From Ciceribacter sp. L1K22 (GTDB lineage: Bacteria > Pseudomonadota > Alphaproteobacteria > Rhizobiales > Rhizobiaceae), in assembly GCF_017599385.1 (NCBI RefSeq), contig NZ_JAGFPK010000001.1:2245541-2309540 (forward strand): a stretch of DNA of 64,000 nucleotides, in the 5' to 3' direction. The position numbers and the translations under genes are program-made. Below are positions 40,301 through 48,866 of this stretch, piece after piece. Below the pieces are notes generated by a model. That model was given only the letters and a program-made list of their open reading frames with translations. It had not been told where the DNA came from and searched no databases. Positions within the stretch are counted from its first letter, which is position 1. Each line of letters starts with the position of its first letter.

Positions 40301-43300
40301 CGATCCGGGCGAAGAAGCGCTTGCGGTTCTCCTTCTCGAAATCCTTCTTGGTCGCGGCGAGCACCTTTGCGCCGGGATAGAGCTTGATGAAATCGGCGGC
40401 CCACTGCCCGACAAGGTGGTTCGGCACGACCATCATCGGTTTGCGCGCCTGGCCGATCCTGCGTTTCTCCATGACAGAGGCGATCGCCGCGAAGGTCTTG
40501 CCGGCGCCGACGGTGTGATCGGCAAGCGCCGTGCCGGACTGCAACGTCCGCCAGACAAAGTTCTTCTGGTGGGGCCTGAACGCAATGATGTCGTCGCCCA
40601 CCTTGCCGGGCAGGCTAAGGTGCGACCCGTCATAGACCCGCTGCACCGTCGTATTGAACGTGTCGTTGTAGAGCCGGGCGAGCTCGACCCGGCGAGCGTC
40701 ATCGTCCCACAGCCACCGACGCCATTCGGTCTTGACCCTTTCAGCCTTTTCGTTGGCCGCATCCGTCGCCGGCTGATTGAGGACGCTATTGCCGTCCCAC
40801 CTCCTGTCGTAGACCGTGATGGTCTGTCCGTTTAGGACCGAGGTTAGAACGCTCGACAGTGACGCGCGGTCCGTGGCCCAAAGCGTCCCAGCGGCGGCGC
40901 TGCCTTGCGGTACGACGAGCTCCCATCGCGCGTTGCCGTTGGAATAGGTTGCGCGAGCGCCCGTCTTGGCCTGCGCGATGTGCAGGATGAAGTCCTCGAC
41001 GTGGTTTGGCGGCACCCACGGGGCGCCGGGCTTCACATCGATGTCCACCGCGTCGATGTCGGCCGGAATGACGTCACGCAGCGCACTCACGTTGCGCCGG
41101 AATTGCGTATCCTGTTCGGCGGCTCGTTCCGCTTCGGCGAGCTTTTGCTTGACGTTGCCGGAGAGATACCCGTCTGCGGTTTCGTAGCTACCTGCCGGCG
41201 TCCTGAACAGTAGCGGCCCGAGCTCGGCAACGATCTCGTCCTGCGACTTGCCATAGAGCGCTGCCATCGCGTCGAGATCGACCCGGCCCTTGTCGTTGAG
41301 CACTGTAGCCAGTGCGTCTTTGGCACTGGTCGCGCGATCTGGCCGCCGGTAGGGCTGCTGCGTCCGCTTGGAGAAGATCGGAGCTTTGTCGGCCGTAGCG
41401 GGCCGCGCCTTTTCGCCCGTGGTCTTTGCCACGGCGGCGCTGATACCCTTGTCGAAATTGTTCTCCAGCGCTGCGATCTGCGGCCACGTCGGATCATCGC
41501 GAAACAGCCGCTTGTTTGCGTCGCTGTTAATCGGTCCGTGTTTCTTGACGAAGGCGTCATAGACCGCGTTCAACCGGCCTCGGAGGTTCTCGACCTTGGC
41601 ATCGGTAGCGGCGTCGTCGATCTGGGCACGCCGAAGACGCGCGAAGGCATCCCTCACGCGGACCATGCCCGTGACGCGGTCCCGCGACGTTTCATTCTGG
41701 AACTCGATCGGCTTGGACTGGGGCTGACCGATGCTGTCGGCGGTTCGCTGGTGGATCGTGCCATCGGGCGCGAGGAACATCGAGCCGATCTGCACATCAG
41801 TCACGGTTTCCGGTACCGCTATCTGCTCGACAACGTCCAGCGTTGTTTGAGCCGCAATTCCGCTCGGCATCGACTCTGTGGCTCGACGCAGCTCGGCCGG
41901 CGTGTCCTGCCCGCCCCGCGCGATCAGCGCCGGTTCGTCGGGACCGTACATGGTGCCGAACGCGCCGAACTCTCCCAGCATCATGTCAGGATTTGCCACG
42001 AAATAGCGGTTGAGCGGGACTGGCGTCCCATCCCGGCCGCCATAGTCTTGCACCTCGAGCCAATCCGACGACGCCGGCGTGTCGCCGGGCATGCGCTTCC
42101 GAAGCACGATGATGTCTGTCGTCACCTCGGTCCCGGCATTTTTCAGGAAGGCGTCGTTCGGCAAGCGGATGGCGCCGACCAGATCGGCTTGCTTATGGAT
42201 CAGGTTACGAGCCGCGGCGGACTGGCCGTCGAGGAATCGGTTGGTGACGATCATGACGGCGACGCCGCCCGGGCGAAGTGTCTCGATTGACTTGGCGAAG
42301 AAGAAGTTATGGATAGAAAGCTTGTTGAGGTGGCGACGGTCCTTGTCATAGACGCGCTCGCTGCCGAAAGGCGGGTTTCCCACCACCAGGTCGAAATAGT
42401 CGTTGGGAAGCGTGATCTTCTCAAAACCGATCGGGGCCTGAATATTGGCCTTGGGGTAGAGGTTCTTGGCGATCGAGCCAGTGATATGGTCGAGCTCCAC
42501 ACCGGTGACCTTGCTGCCGTCCCGGATCGGACCGGGCATCATACCTAGGAAGTTGCCTGCACCGACCGAGGGTTCGAGGATCTGGCCTCCCTTGAACCCG
42601 AGACGATCGACGATGTCCCACACGGCCGCGACTATCTCAGGCGAGGTGTAGTGCGCGTTCCTGGTCGAGGATTCGGCCGCACGATACTCCTCTGCGGTCA
42701 GCAGCGCCTTCAACTCTGCCGCCTGCTTCTCCCACCCCTTCGCGACCGAGCCGTCCTCGCGGTAGAACGCGGATCGCAGTCCGCCCCAGCCGACCCACTT
42801 GGCAAGGACGCTCTGTTCGTCGCGCGTCGCGGGACGCTTTTCAGCGTCGAGGGTCCGAAGAACGCGGATCGCGGCAACGTTGGCGTTGAACTTCTTCTTT
42901 TCGCCAGCCTGCCCGAGCTCATCTTGTTCGGTGATGACATAGTCCGTCGGGAGCTGCTGCGCCGGTACAGCTTGAGATTGGACATTCTTGAGCTGATCGC
43001 TTATCTTAACGGTGGTGGCGGTCCCGAGGCTAGCGTTGGCATCCGAGGGTTCCAAAGCGGTGGTGTCTGACGTGGCACCGCTTCCGCCACTTTCCCAAAC
43101 CTCAGACAAACTCTTGGTGTTGGCCTCCTTTCGCCGTGGCGCGGTGCTCTCGAACGCTGTCAGCAGCCACGTCTTGCTCGCCCCGTCGAAGTCCAGCCGC
43201 ACGCCTGCGCGCCCCGTCGCATCGACGAGTTGCACACGGCGCGCGGTGCGCCGTGCCTCGTCCACGTGGAGACGGTCAAGAAACCATTGGAGATCCTGGA

Positions 43301-46300
43301 GGACTTCGGGGTGCCACGCGATGAGCTTTGCCAGACCCGCGCCGTTGTGCTGATTGGTGCCTGCATGGCCCCATACCAGGTCTATTGCGCCAATATCGCG
43401 ATGAGACAACGCAGCGATCGCATCGCCTGTCTGTCGACGCTCCAGTTCGAGCGCCGCGTCGCGCCAACGCCCTTCGAATCCGCGTAGGATCGGGCCGAAC
43501 GCACCTATTTCGCCGGCATCGTCCTTTGTCCCGCTGCCACGGCTTTCATCGCCTCGTGGCTGACCGAAGAGCTCGCCCGTGCCGTCGTCCCGCTCTCTTC
43601 TGGCGGCAGGAGGTACGTCTCGCGCGTCATCTGCCACGCGTCTTCCGGGCTGACGCCGTTCCGTTCCAGCGCGTCCACCTCGCGATACGTCTGCTCCGCC
43701 GCGTCGTTCAGGGCCTGCTCCAGCATCCCGGCCTGTTTCAGTTCTTTGTACCGCTGCGGCAGGTGCTCGCGCCAGTGGCTCCGCGCCAGCTCTACCCAGT
43801 TCTGCAGGTTCATCGGGGCCTCCCTGAATGGCTTCGACGTCGAACGCTTCGACCTCGGCAGCGGTCGACATGCCGTCGAACTGTGCTGCGCGGGGGTCAT
43901 ACTTCACCCCCATATACCACGATTTCAGGTAGGGACGCGCGCTTTCGCCAAGGTCGGTAATCATGGCCGCCGCATAGGCCGCGAACGTCCTGGCGCCCTT
44001 CTCGATGTGATAGCCGGCCAGCGTTATGCCGGCTTGCAGCAGTTCGGGGTCGATACCCGAGTTGAGCGTGTTGCCAGACAGCTTGCGGCGCAACAATGCA
44101 CGTGCCTTCTCCGCTGCGTCGTCGGTGAAAATCGTATTGGCGGATACAGTTGGTTTTGCCGGTTTTTGTTCGGCCTGTGCCGCCTCCCTGGCAGCGGCAG
44201 CGGCCCTCATCTCGTCCAACGACTCGACGTATTCACGCCGCAACGCGTCGGCCAAGTTCTTGCCCTTGAGCTCGATCCGCTTCGGTCCCTCGTCCTTCAT
44301 CAGTGTGATGATGACACGTGGCCCCGGTCTGGCTTCCACATCGTACCGTCGGCCGCTCGCGCTGGTCTGGCCCGGAGCCGCCCCCACACCCATGACATCG
44401 GCCGCGATCTTCAAGAGTTCCGCATCTGTGGCTTTGGCGCGGACCGCATCAGTGATGACCTGGTCGTTCCTGCCCGTCATGGACACGATGCGCGACAAAG
44501 CGTCTGAGACAGCGTCGGCGTCACTGCCCCACACGTCGTCCCACGGTGCGGTGGCAAACGGATCGGCCGGGGGCGTGGTCGCCTGCTGAGCAAAAGGCTC
44601 CGTCGTCTTGCCCGAGCGCAGCCACGCCTTGAAATCGGCAAGAGTGGTCTGCGTGATGGCGCCGAGGCCCTTCCAGCCTTTGGTATAGTTCTCCATGTAG
44701 GCGGCGCGGGCGGACTCGATCGCGTCATAGCCCAGCATGATCTTGTGCTCGTCAAACCGGCCATTGCCGGCGCGCTGGTCAACCACGAACACGGGTGCAG
44801 TGTCCGGCAGGGTCTCGGTGCCGGGCTTGATGAAGGCGTCGATGTGATCCTTGTCGCGCCCGACCGTGCCCCGGATGTAGCCGTAGTGGCTCTTCATCCG
44901 GATCGACCATGCTTTGCCCTTGGCATCGGTTCCCTTCCGTTCCGATCCCTCCGGGTTCTCGATCGAGAGGTCGAGCCCGCCCAAGCGGACGCGGCCAACC
45001 TTGTAATTGCCGGCTTCCTTCTGCGCCTGCGTCGGCTCCGGGAGGTCGTTCGTCGGCGAGGTGGCCGCGATGTTCGCGGCTTCGTCAACCGTCGTTGGTG
45101 CCGGTGCTGGCACGTTTCCGGCGGCACCGTTTCTCACCGCCTCGAGCTTGTTTCTGATCGCTGGGGTGAAGCCGCCCCACATCGCCCGCTCGCTACGCTT
45201 GACCCCGGCCTCACCGAGGATGCGCTTGCGTTCTGGTGCCGTGAGTTGAACGTCCCACCAGTTCGCGAGATCGTCCGCCTCCGGCGTCTCGCGCCCCTCG
45301 GCCTTTCTGCGTTCGGCTTGCCACTGGCCGAGCCGGCGCTCGTTGACCGGTGGCAGCTTCACCGGAAGTTTCGACTTCGCCTCCTTCGCCGCCCGTTCAG
45401 CGCGGTATCGGTAGTCATCCGCCATTGCGCCCAACGCCGTTGTCGAGACACCGTACTCATCGGCGAGCTTTCGCAACGAGGGGTTATCAACGGCATCGAT
45501 GTCGAGCGTGGAAGCGCCGAGTGTCCGTTTGGACAGGAAACGCTCGCGGCCGAGGTCGAACAGACGGGCGTGGCGGTCGTCCGGCATTTCAACGACGCGC
45601 TCGCCGATCTTGCGACGCGTCGGTGTCATCTCAGGATCTTCGCGCTCGACCGGCGGATTGCGTTTCAGCTCCTGCTGTTCGACCTGCTTGTCGGTCAGTT
45701 TGGACACTTTCAGCGCGTTCACCGGAACCTGAAACGTCTTGCCCTCAGCATCGACGACAACGGCTTCGGTGCCGTCGTTTTCGTATCGCTGCACCTTCGC
45801 CGCGAACCGGTTGCCGTTGTCGTCATCGACGATAACGCTTTCGCCGGGTCTTGGAGCACCGGGGAAGCGTTCTGTGGCCGGTTTCTGCTCTTTTGCCGGC
45901 AGCAGACCTTCGCTTGTCACTTCTCCAGCGACAGGCGGCGCCGGTTCTAGTGCCGGGTCGGTGGAGAAGTCCGGAATTTCGTCGTCGATCGGTACCGGGC
46001 CGGTCGGACGCGGGTTTTCGCGTGCCAATGTTTCGGGCGACTTGGCGATCTGCTTAATGTTGGCGATCGGTACCTGGTACACCTCACCGCTACCCCCATC
46101 GATGAGGATTGCCTCATCGCCGTCATAGCCATCGACCCGCGCCATGAACGGGTCCATTCCCTCCGCGTCGACCTGGACCGTTGCGCCAATTTCGGGCCTC
46201 CCATCGGCCACAACGGGAGCTGGCACGACGCCGGCGTTACGCGTTGCGATCTGGTCCTCGGCGTGCCGAACGGCTCTGCCGATCGGGCCAGCTGGTTCGG

Positions 46301-48860
46301 GCCGCGTCGGCGGGCCGGCTATGGGCTCATCGTCAGGCTCCGGCGCGGTTGACATGCCGTCATCCGGCAAGGCTTGTGTCGTGGCGGGCCGAGCCGCACC
46401 GGCCGCTCCACCCATCGCGCCGCCCATAGCACCGCCCCCGGCGATGCCGGCCGCGACGTTTTCGCCAAGGCCTTCGGTGAGGGACTGGTTCGGATCGGCG
46501 CGCCGGACCGCCGCATTCTCGGAGATGGTCTGTGCCGCGCCCTGCCCGCCTTCTTCGATCACGCCTTCGGCTATGACGCCGCGGGCGACGCCGGAGGCGA
46601 CGCGCCGGGCAATGCCGCCGCCGATTCCCTCGCCAATGATGTTGGCAAGGGTCCGGTCACCAATGCCGCCCAACATGCCGGTCGCGACACCGGAGACGAC
46701 GAAGGCCTGTGTCGCCGCGTCCTCCCGGATCGCCGCGATGGCCTCGTCCTCCGTCATGCCGCCTTCGACCAGCGCAATGACGGCTTCCGATTGCGCGAGC
46801 TGCTCGTGTGGGATCGCGTCAATCCGGTCCCGCACGTTCTTGGCGGAATCTCCGGCGCCGAGGCCACCCTCGAGCAACGCACCTGAAAGCGTTGCGGTGC
46901 GTGCCGCCGTTGCCGCCGCTGCTTTTTGCGTCGCCCCACCGGCCAGAGCGCGCAGATACGCGCCACGGGCAAGGATGCCGCCCGGTGCCATCGTGACGAT
47001 GGTGCCCGGTGCGCTTTCGCCCACGACGCGGACATAGGATCGCGGGTCGCGCCACGCCGGGCCGAACCATCCGTTTTCCTCGTCCCACCAGTTCTTGACG
47101 TCCGCTTCTTGCTGGCGCTCTGTGACAGACGCGTTGGCGCGGGTCCTGGCGGTATCCATGGCCTGATACGCCGTCTCGCCCATGGCCCAGCGGTCGATCT
47201 CGTCCGATGCCTGGAGAAACCTTTCGCCGCCGGGGATTTTCCGAAACAAGGTGTCGGCGATGGACGACAGCGACTGCCCCACAGCGACCGTGCCGGATTT
47301 CAGGATGCGCCAGACGTCGCCCCCGAGCCCGCCGGACCGATTGTCCTTCTCCCATTGCTCTTGCCAGTCGCCGAGTTGGCTCTCGTCGATGACCTCGAAG
47401 CGTTCCGGGTTTTCCGCCACCAGGTCGAGCGACGGGTCGGGTGGCATCTGCGCCGGATCCTGCGGGACGCTGTTCTGGCTGAACCCGCGCATCCGGTTCG
47501 CTTCGGACTGTGCATTGATCGCAGCGTTTTGCGTTTCGACGTTCTTCTGAGCCGCGATCTGGAACGGGTTTTCGCCCTGGAACAGTCCGAGGCCGTTCGC
47601 CGGCGTGAAATTGCGGTCAAGGATGATGGCGCCAGCCGTGGGCCGCGCCGGGTTCTCCTCGATAGCGGGTGACTTGATCGGACCGGGCGCCTTTTGACCA
47701 GGCGCGAAGGCGGTCGCGGTCGAAACCGAACCGGGGTTCGCAGCAATGGCGCGGAACCAGGACGGCGCCTTTTCGATGTTGCGGTTGCTGCGGTCGTGCA
47801 TGAACCATGGCGTTCCGGCACCGGTCTGGTCCTTCATATCGACGTGCAGCATGTTCGGGCTGCCGGAATAAGTGCCGAACCGACGGACCCCACGCGCCAT
47901 GAGCGACGCGACCAATCCGGCCCGCTGCTCTTCGGACATCCCGCGCATGTCTATATCGATTGCCGTGCCGCGCGCGTGCTCGCCCGGCGTCTTCTTCCGG
48001 GCCTCGACTGGATGGCTCGGGGAACGATATCCCGAGGTGACAATAAGGCCTTGTCCGAGATCGGTGGACACTGTCTCCAGAATGCCCCGAAAACTCGGGT
48101 CGATCTTTTCCTGACCCTTGTGAACAAACGTCAGCGATCCGACGCTGCCGGGCGCGACGTCCGGTTCTTTCACCAGCGCCTGCAGCCCGCCGGATGGCTT
48201 CTTGTCGCCGGCTAGGACCGCGTCGAACGGTTCGGCGCTGGATGTGCTGGCAGTGCTGGACGCGACGGCCTCGTCGAATGTCGGCATGTCCTTCGTCTTT
48301 GGCCGGCGACCGCTGTCGTAGAACTCATGAGCCCCGATCGACGTCGTCTTCGTCATCTGGTCGGCCCAGCCGGGAGAGACAGCGCTTGTCTTGAAATGAT
48401 CGGCGCCCCCGGTCGGGTCGGGGATTTGCCCGGCAAGCACCGCGTCGAGGATCTGGCCAGCCGTGTCCCGCATTGCGGGGTCCTGCATTGCCTTGAGCGC
48501 ACCCGGGCCCGGCTTGGCGTATCCGGAGAACTGATTGGGTTCCCGCACGATCTCGCCCGGCGATTTGCCGCGCCGCTGCGAGCGGTTGAGGATGACGGCT
48601 GCGACGCCTGCCATACCCGCCTCGCCTTCTCCAGCGGCCTCGGCGATGATCGTGTTGATCAGGTCGTTGCGATCGGTCTCGTCGAGTTTGAACGACGGAC
48701 GGCTCTGTGGTTGCGACGGCTTCGCGGTATCGACAGCCGGGGTCTGCGTCCTGGTGGTGGCAGTCGTATCCGGTTTAGGCGGAGCAATGCCCGGCTGCGT
48801 GCCGAACAGGTTCAGCGGGTCTTTCCATTCGGACTGACCGAGACCGAGGACGATGGGCAT
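34332..48860 (-). CDS. giant phage polyvalent protein (cell-wall hydrolase, methylase and helicase modules)
   Basis: About 4842 residues in one frame. Modules by approximate residue: SleB-type hydrolase 61-185 (Glu74); M15-like peptidase 265-345 (H295, D302, H339); Gly/Ala-rich membrane-interacting stretches 610-860; two KOW/SH3-like repeats; a polyvalent-protein domain near 1324 (RDKDHIDAF); a PBECR-type nuclease-like region 1789-1910; N6-DNA methyltransferase NPPFG near 2160; SNF2 helicase with GAGKT near 2783, DEMH near 2946 and RDGRGIRQ near 3340; JAB-like HNHPSNSP near 3724; a PLGRFG segment near 4155. Relatives such as P1 DarB are packaged and injected against restriction. Start 48860 follows AGGAG; an earlier ATG at 48887 lies in the leader hairpin. 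Confidence 0.85.
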   Translation of the reverse strand: MPIVLGLGQSEWKDPLNLFGTQPGIAPPKPDTTATTRTQTPAVDTAKPSQPQSRPSFKLDETDRNDLINTIIAEAAGEGEAGMAGVAAVILNRSQRRGKSPGEIVREPNQFSGYAKPGPGALKAMQDPAMRDTAGQILDAVLAGQIPDPTGGADHFKTSAVSPGWADQMTKTTSIGAHEFYDSGRRPKTKDMPTFDEAVASSTASTSSAEPFDAVLAGDKKPSGGLQALVKEPDVAPGSVGSLTFVHKGQEKIDPSFRGILETVSTDLGQGLIVTSGYRSPSHPVEARKKTPGEHARGTAIDIDMRGMSEEQRAGLVASLMARGVRRFGTYSGSPNMLHVDMKDQTGAGTPWFMHDRSNRNIEKAPSWFRAIAANPGSVSTATAFAPGQKAPGPIKSPAIEENPARPTAGAIILDRNFTPANGLGLFQGENPFQIAAQKNVETQNAAINAQSEANRMRGFSQNSVPQDPAQMPPDPSLDLVAENPERFEVIDESQLGDWQEQWEKDNRSGGLGGDVWRILKSGTVAVGQSLSSIADTLFRKIPGGERFLQASDEIDRWAMGETAYQAMDTARTRANASVTERQQEADVKNWWDEENGWFGPAWRDPRSYVRVVGESAPGTIVTMAPGGILARGAYLRALAGGATQKAAAATAARTATLSGALLEGGLGAGDSAKNVRDRIDAIPHEQLAQSEAVIALVEGGMTEDEAIAAIREDAATQAFVVSGVATGMLGGIGDRTLANIIGEGIGGGIARRVASGVARGVIAEGVIEEGGQGAAQTISENAAVRRADPNQSLTEGLGENVAAGIAGGGAMGGAMGGAAGAARPATTQALPDDGMSTAPEPDDEPIAGPPTRPEPAGPIGRAVRHAEDQIATRNAGVVPAPVVADGRPEIGATVQVDAEGMDPFMARVDGYDGDEAILIDGGSGEVYQVPIANIKQIAKSPETLARENPRPTGPVPIDDEIPDFSTDPALEPAPPVAGEVTSEGLLPAKEQKPATERFPGAPRPGESVIVDDDNGNRFAAKVQRYENDGTEAVVVDAEGKTFQVPVNALKVSKLTDKQVEQQELKRNPPVEREDPEMTPTRRKIGERVVEMPDDRHARLFDLGRERFLSKRTLGASTLDIDAVDNPSLRKLADEYGVSTTALGAMADDYRYRAERAAKEAKSKLPVKLPPVNERRLGQWQAERRKAEGRETPEADDLANWWDVQLTAPERKRILGEAGVKRSERAMWGGFTPAIRNKLEAVRNGAAGNVPAPAPTTVDEAANIAATSPTNDLPEPTQAQKEAGNYKVGRVRLGGLDLSIENPEGSERKGTDAKGKAWSIRMKSHYGYIRGTVGRDKDHIDAFIKPGTETLPDTAPVFVVDQRAGNGRFDEHKIMLGYDAIESARAAYMENYTKGWKGLGAITQTTLADFKAWLRSGKTTEPFAQQATTPPADPFATAPWDDVWGSDADAVSDALSRIVSMTGRNDQVITDAVRAKATDAELLKIAADVMGVGAAPGQTSASGRRYDVEARPGPRVIITLMKDEGPKRIELKGKNLADALRREYVESLDEMRAAAAAREAAQAEQKPAKPTVSANTIFTDDAAEKARALLRRKLSGNTLNSGIDPELLQAGITLAGYHIEKGARTFAAYAAAMITDLGESARPYLKSWYMGVKYDPRAAQFDGMSTAAEVEAFDVEAIQGGPDEPAELGRAGAEPLARAPAAAVQRTETGRDAGAGPERRGGADVSRGGRAGTERRQPGRRVADDARDVPPAARRERDDGTGELFGQPRGDESRGSGTKDDAGEIGAFGPILRGFEGRWRDAALELERRQTGDAIAALSHRDIGAIDLVWGHAGTNQHNGAGLAKLIAWHPEVLQDLQWFLDRLHVDEARRTARRVQLVDATGRAGVRLDFDGASKTWLLTAFESTAPRRKEANTKSLSEVWESGGSGATSDTTALEPSDANASLGTATTVKISDQLKNVQSQAVPAQQLPTDYVITEQDELGQAGEKKKFNANVAAIRVLRTLDAEKRPATRDEQSVLAKWVGWGGLRSAFYREDGSVAKGWEKQAAELKALLTAEEYRAAESSTRNAHYTSPEIVAAVWDIVDRLGFKGGQILEPSVGAGNFLGMMPGPIRDGSKVTGVELDHITGSIAKNLYPKANIQAPIGFEKITLPNDYFDLVVGNPPFGSERVYDKDRRHLNKLSIHNFFFAKSIETLRPGGVAVMIVTNRFLDGQSAAARNLIHKQADLVGAIRLPNDAFLKNAGTEVTTDIIVLRKRMPGDTPASSDWLEVQDYGGRDGTPVPLNRYFVANPDMMLGEFGAFGTMYGPDEPALIARGGQDTPAELRRATESMPSGIAAQTTLDVVEQIAVPETVTDVQIGSMFLAPDGTIHQRTADSIGQPQSKPIEFQNETSRDRVTGMVRVRDAFARLRRAQIDDAATDAKVENLRGRLNAVYDAFVKKHGPINSDANKRLFRDDPTWPQIAALENNFDKGISAAVAKTTGEKARPATADKAPIFSKRTQQPYRRPDRATSAKDALATVLNDKGRVDLDAMAALYGKSQDEIVAELGPLLFRTPAGSYETADGYLSGNVKQKLAEAERAAEQDTQFRRNVSALRDVIPADIDAVDIDVKPGAPWVPPNHVEDFILHIAQAKTGARATYSNGNARWELVVPQGSAAAGTLWATDRASLSSVLTSVLNGQTITVYDRRWDGNSVLNQPATDAANEKAERVKTEWRRWLWDDDARRVELARLYNDTFNTTVQRVYDGSHLSLPGKVGDDIIAFRPHQKNFVWRTLQSGTALADHTVGAGKTFAAIASVMEKRRIGQARKPMMVVPNHLVGQWAADFIKLYPGAKVLAATKKDFEKENRKRFFARIATGDWDAVIVAHSSFGRIGMNPEFEVKFIQEQMDDLEASITQLRQKTGEHSRNIAQLSKWRDNLKSKMERLLDSGKKDDGLTFDELGVDALYFDEMHEFKNLAFATGMTRVAGLGNPAGSQKAADAYMKIQFVLQRTGGNNVVGLTGTPLSNTMAEMYTVQRYLAGDTLKKLGIAHFDAWAKVFGEVVTDWELSPSGQYKLNSRFAKFVNLPELMQSYLSFADVITNDDIKAQLAAIGKTLPLPKVKGGKPTNITVERSRDQASFIGEGRADADGNLTFPKGSLVWRAENLPKKVEKGADNMLKVMSDARKAALDMRLIDASYADDPASKVHRAADEMVRLYRAWDEKKGTQLVFIDLSTPKKAKAREEAALRALIKQADEGNEAAQEKLDAMSPDEFLALQSPFSVYDDLREKLVQRGIPPEEIAFIHDANTEAQKEELFGKVRSGRVRFLFGSTAKMGAGTNVQNRLVALHHLDAPWRPSDLEQRDGRGIRQGNELYLDDPVGFEIEILRYATKNTLDARQWQTIEAKARFIQQVRKGNVKTREIEDIAGEAANAAEMKAAASGNPLILEEMETRRKLRQLEQQSVEHDREQHRIKARIRSLTDEVEAIEARSKAVAADAAAAAKATDAPLSITFDGASFDKPKEFGAAVIAAIRKEIISNTGRTPEGRFADFAITTEIEDARSFSLFITGEREYVVYVPDAADVDPTGLAMRVLNTVRKLTTYPEIDQERVVEARAQIPELEKQIGPWSNEQELSDTAARHKRLLDLLKPKRAGQSATAAATKRPDPVVTNVDGKMKSLPLPERAEGETMFAWAKRHLLDRGRNTGHEFLFAIDDDGTVVEYGTGGEPRSTGMNAKLAGALENPDRRLVVLHNHPSNSPVSLQDISFLGYPGLYAAWAIGHGGRNTRIELTAAAKAKLSASGRTPEQAVALFKQQLLEARTGPQNHLRQLFNARALTLEAANAADASIAATIAERAGIIDFSDNQRYDPASVPGLDDVLNAAASTLARKFFDDRNAKIRQQGADRSAEPLRHIGELEGMGTGGQQMAPVGPGSTGLSEGGARGYPREGGRRVTQRRIASELNGKLTDLQPALLKAVPLNYFTELAQPNMTAVADYLRVKRLMDAFRGQMHARSDEVAGEWLKYMRLGFAGKDKAKAQQLADLMHDATLAGVDPAATDEETTAKPGYQALRKRYMAMPPKGRELYQKVRDAYFEQQLQLDEILLDNVRKAQEIALARADERYKRTMQRIRDARLTGPELRRAEEDALSAHKAETTKAKWAAKARMTKMRIAFESSRVEKPYFPLGRFGRYFVTVRDVDGSVLSFSKFERAAERDRFAEEMRGSYPAAKVEAGVMEQGSDLRKAMDPRIVAEIEEILGGAGVDHAVMDMIWQRYLEAMPDLSARKRFIHRKGTAGYSGDALRVFSSHMFHASHQMARLKYGLELQELVDQSIDQAKEAKDQTKAMTLANELSKRHDWVMNPTGSSVAQTMTSAAFVWYLASSPAAAAVNMTQTVMLGLPILGARFGSTAKAAAAIAKASIDSISGRGTVTRASLSKDERAAMNAFYDSGLIDRTQSHDLAGVGDTGVNYSPLKARVMAVISWAFHRAEVWNREVTALAAYRMAREKGQTMSEAIDTAHDLTWKTHFDYSNSSRPAVMQNDFAKVALVFRQHNINMLYRVARDVHQSVAGMSPQARREARYQLAGVVGMMSLMAGVTGTIGFNLLMSVLGMVFGDDDDPLEFNERFRADVLDILGPELGGVVLNGVPGHYLGIDLSSRIGMPDLWFRSPTRELQGKDEYQYWLSQGLGATVSLGESLFVGAKTVMEGDTARGIEMMAPKAVRDIMKAYRYSDEGLTTLKGEEMVSPDEIGWHGVVAQSIGFMPAVVAETWDRNTALKNAETRILDERQRVINKWAMAVLAKEDSSQALAAIKAFNARPYSIGVKITRETLERSIKTRARNRAKREEGVLIQNPALGKALRDQLPEAIYR
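37076..37258 (-). CDS. 60-aa gene nested out of frame inside the giant gene
   Basis: ATG at 37258 follows GCGAGGAAG by seven bases. The product MTVTLRSVNKGLIDPPSPFD... (LANWKEWERAVSKWPPSDPD, YLKEAREAIRAKADAA) has balanced, protein-like composition with two Trp-containing motifs. In contrast, the giant frame over the same bases (residues of about 3868-3929) is a Gly/Arg/Gln-rich linker. It is the same strand but a different frame, so it could be expressed from the giant mRNA by its own SD. Confidence 0.55.
   Translation of the reverse strand: MTVTLRSVNKGLIDPPSPFDTLANWKEWERAVSKWPPSDPDRQVYLKEAREAIRAKADAA
43505..43813 (-). CDS. 102-aa gene nested out of frame inside the giant gene
   Basis: ATG at 43813 is preceded by AGGGAGGCCCCG, a strong SD. 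The product (MNLQNWVELARSHWREHLPQ..., AAEQTYREVDALERNGVSPE, AWQMTRETYLLPPEE) is a well-composed helical protein of the type found as small stand-alone genes in mobile elements. The giant frame over it (residues of about 1683-1786) reads Arg/Gly/Asp/Ala-rich low complexity. The nested frame is therefore probably the constrained one here. Confidence 0.65.
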   Translation of the reverse strand: MNLQNWVELARSHWREHLPQRYKELKQAGMLEQALNDAAEQTYREVDALERNGVSPEDAWQMTRETYLLPPEESGTTARASSSVSHEAMKAVAAGQRTMPAK

Positions 48861-48866
48861 GGTGCG

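Noticed and set aside
34332..48860. N4-type virion RNA polymerase in the giant protein
   Set aside because: Considered because of the N4-gp56-type capsid and hairpin promoters, but the recognisable modules are hydrolase, methylase, helicase and JAB-like; no polymerase motif was identified.
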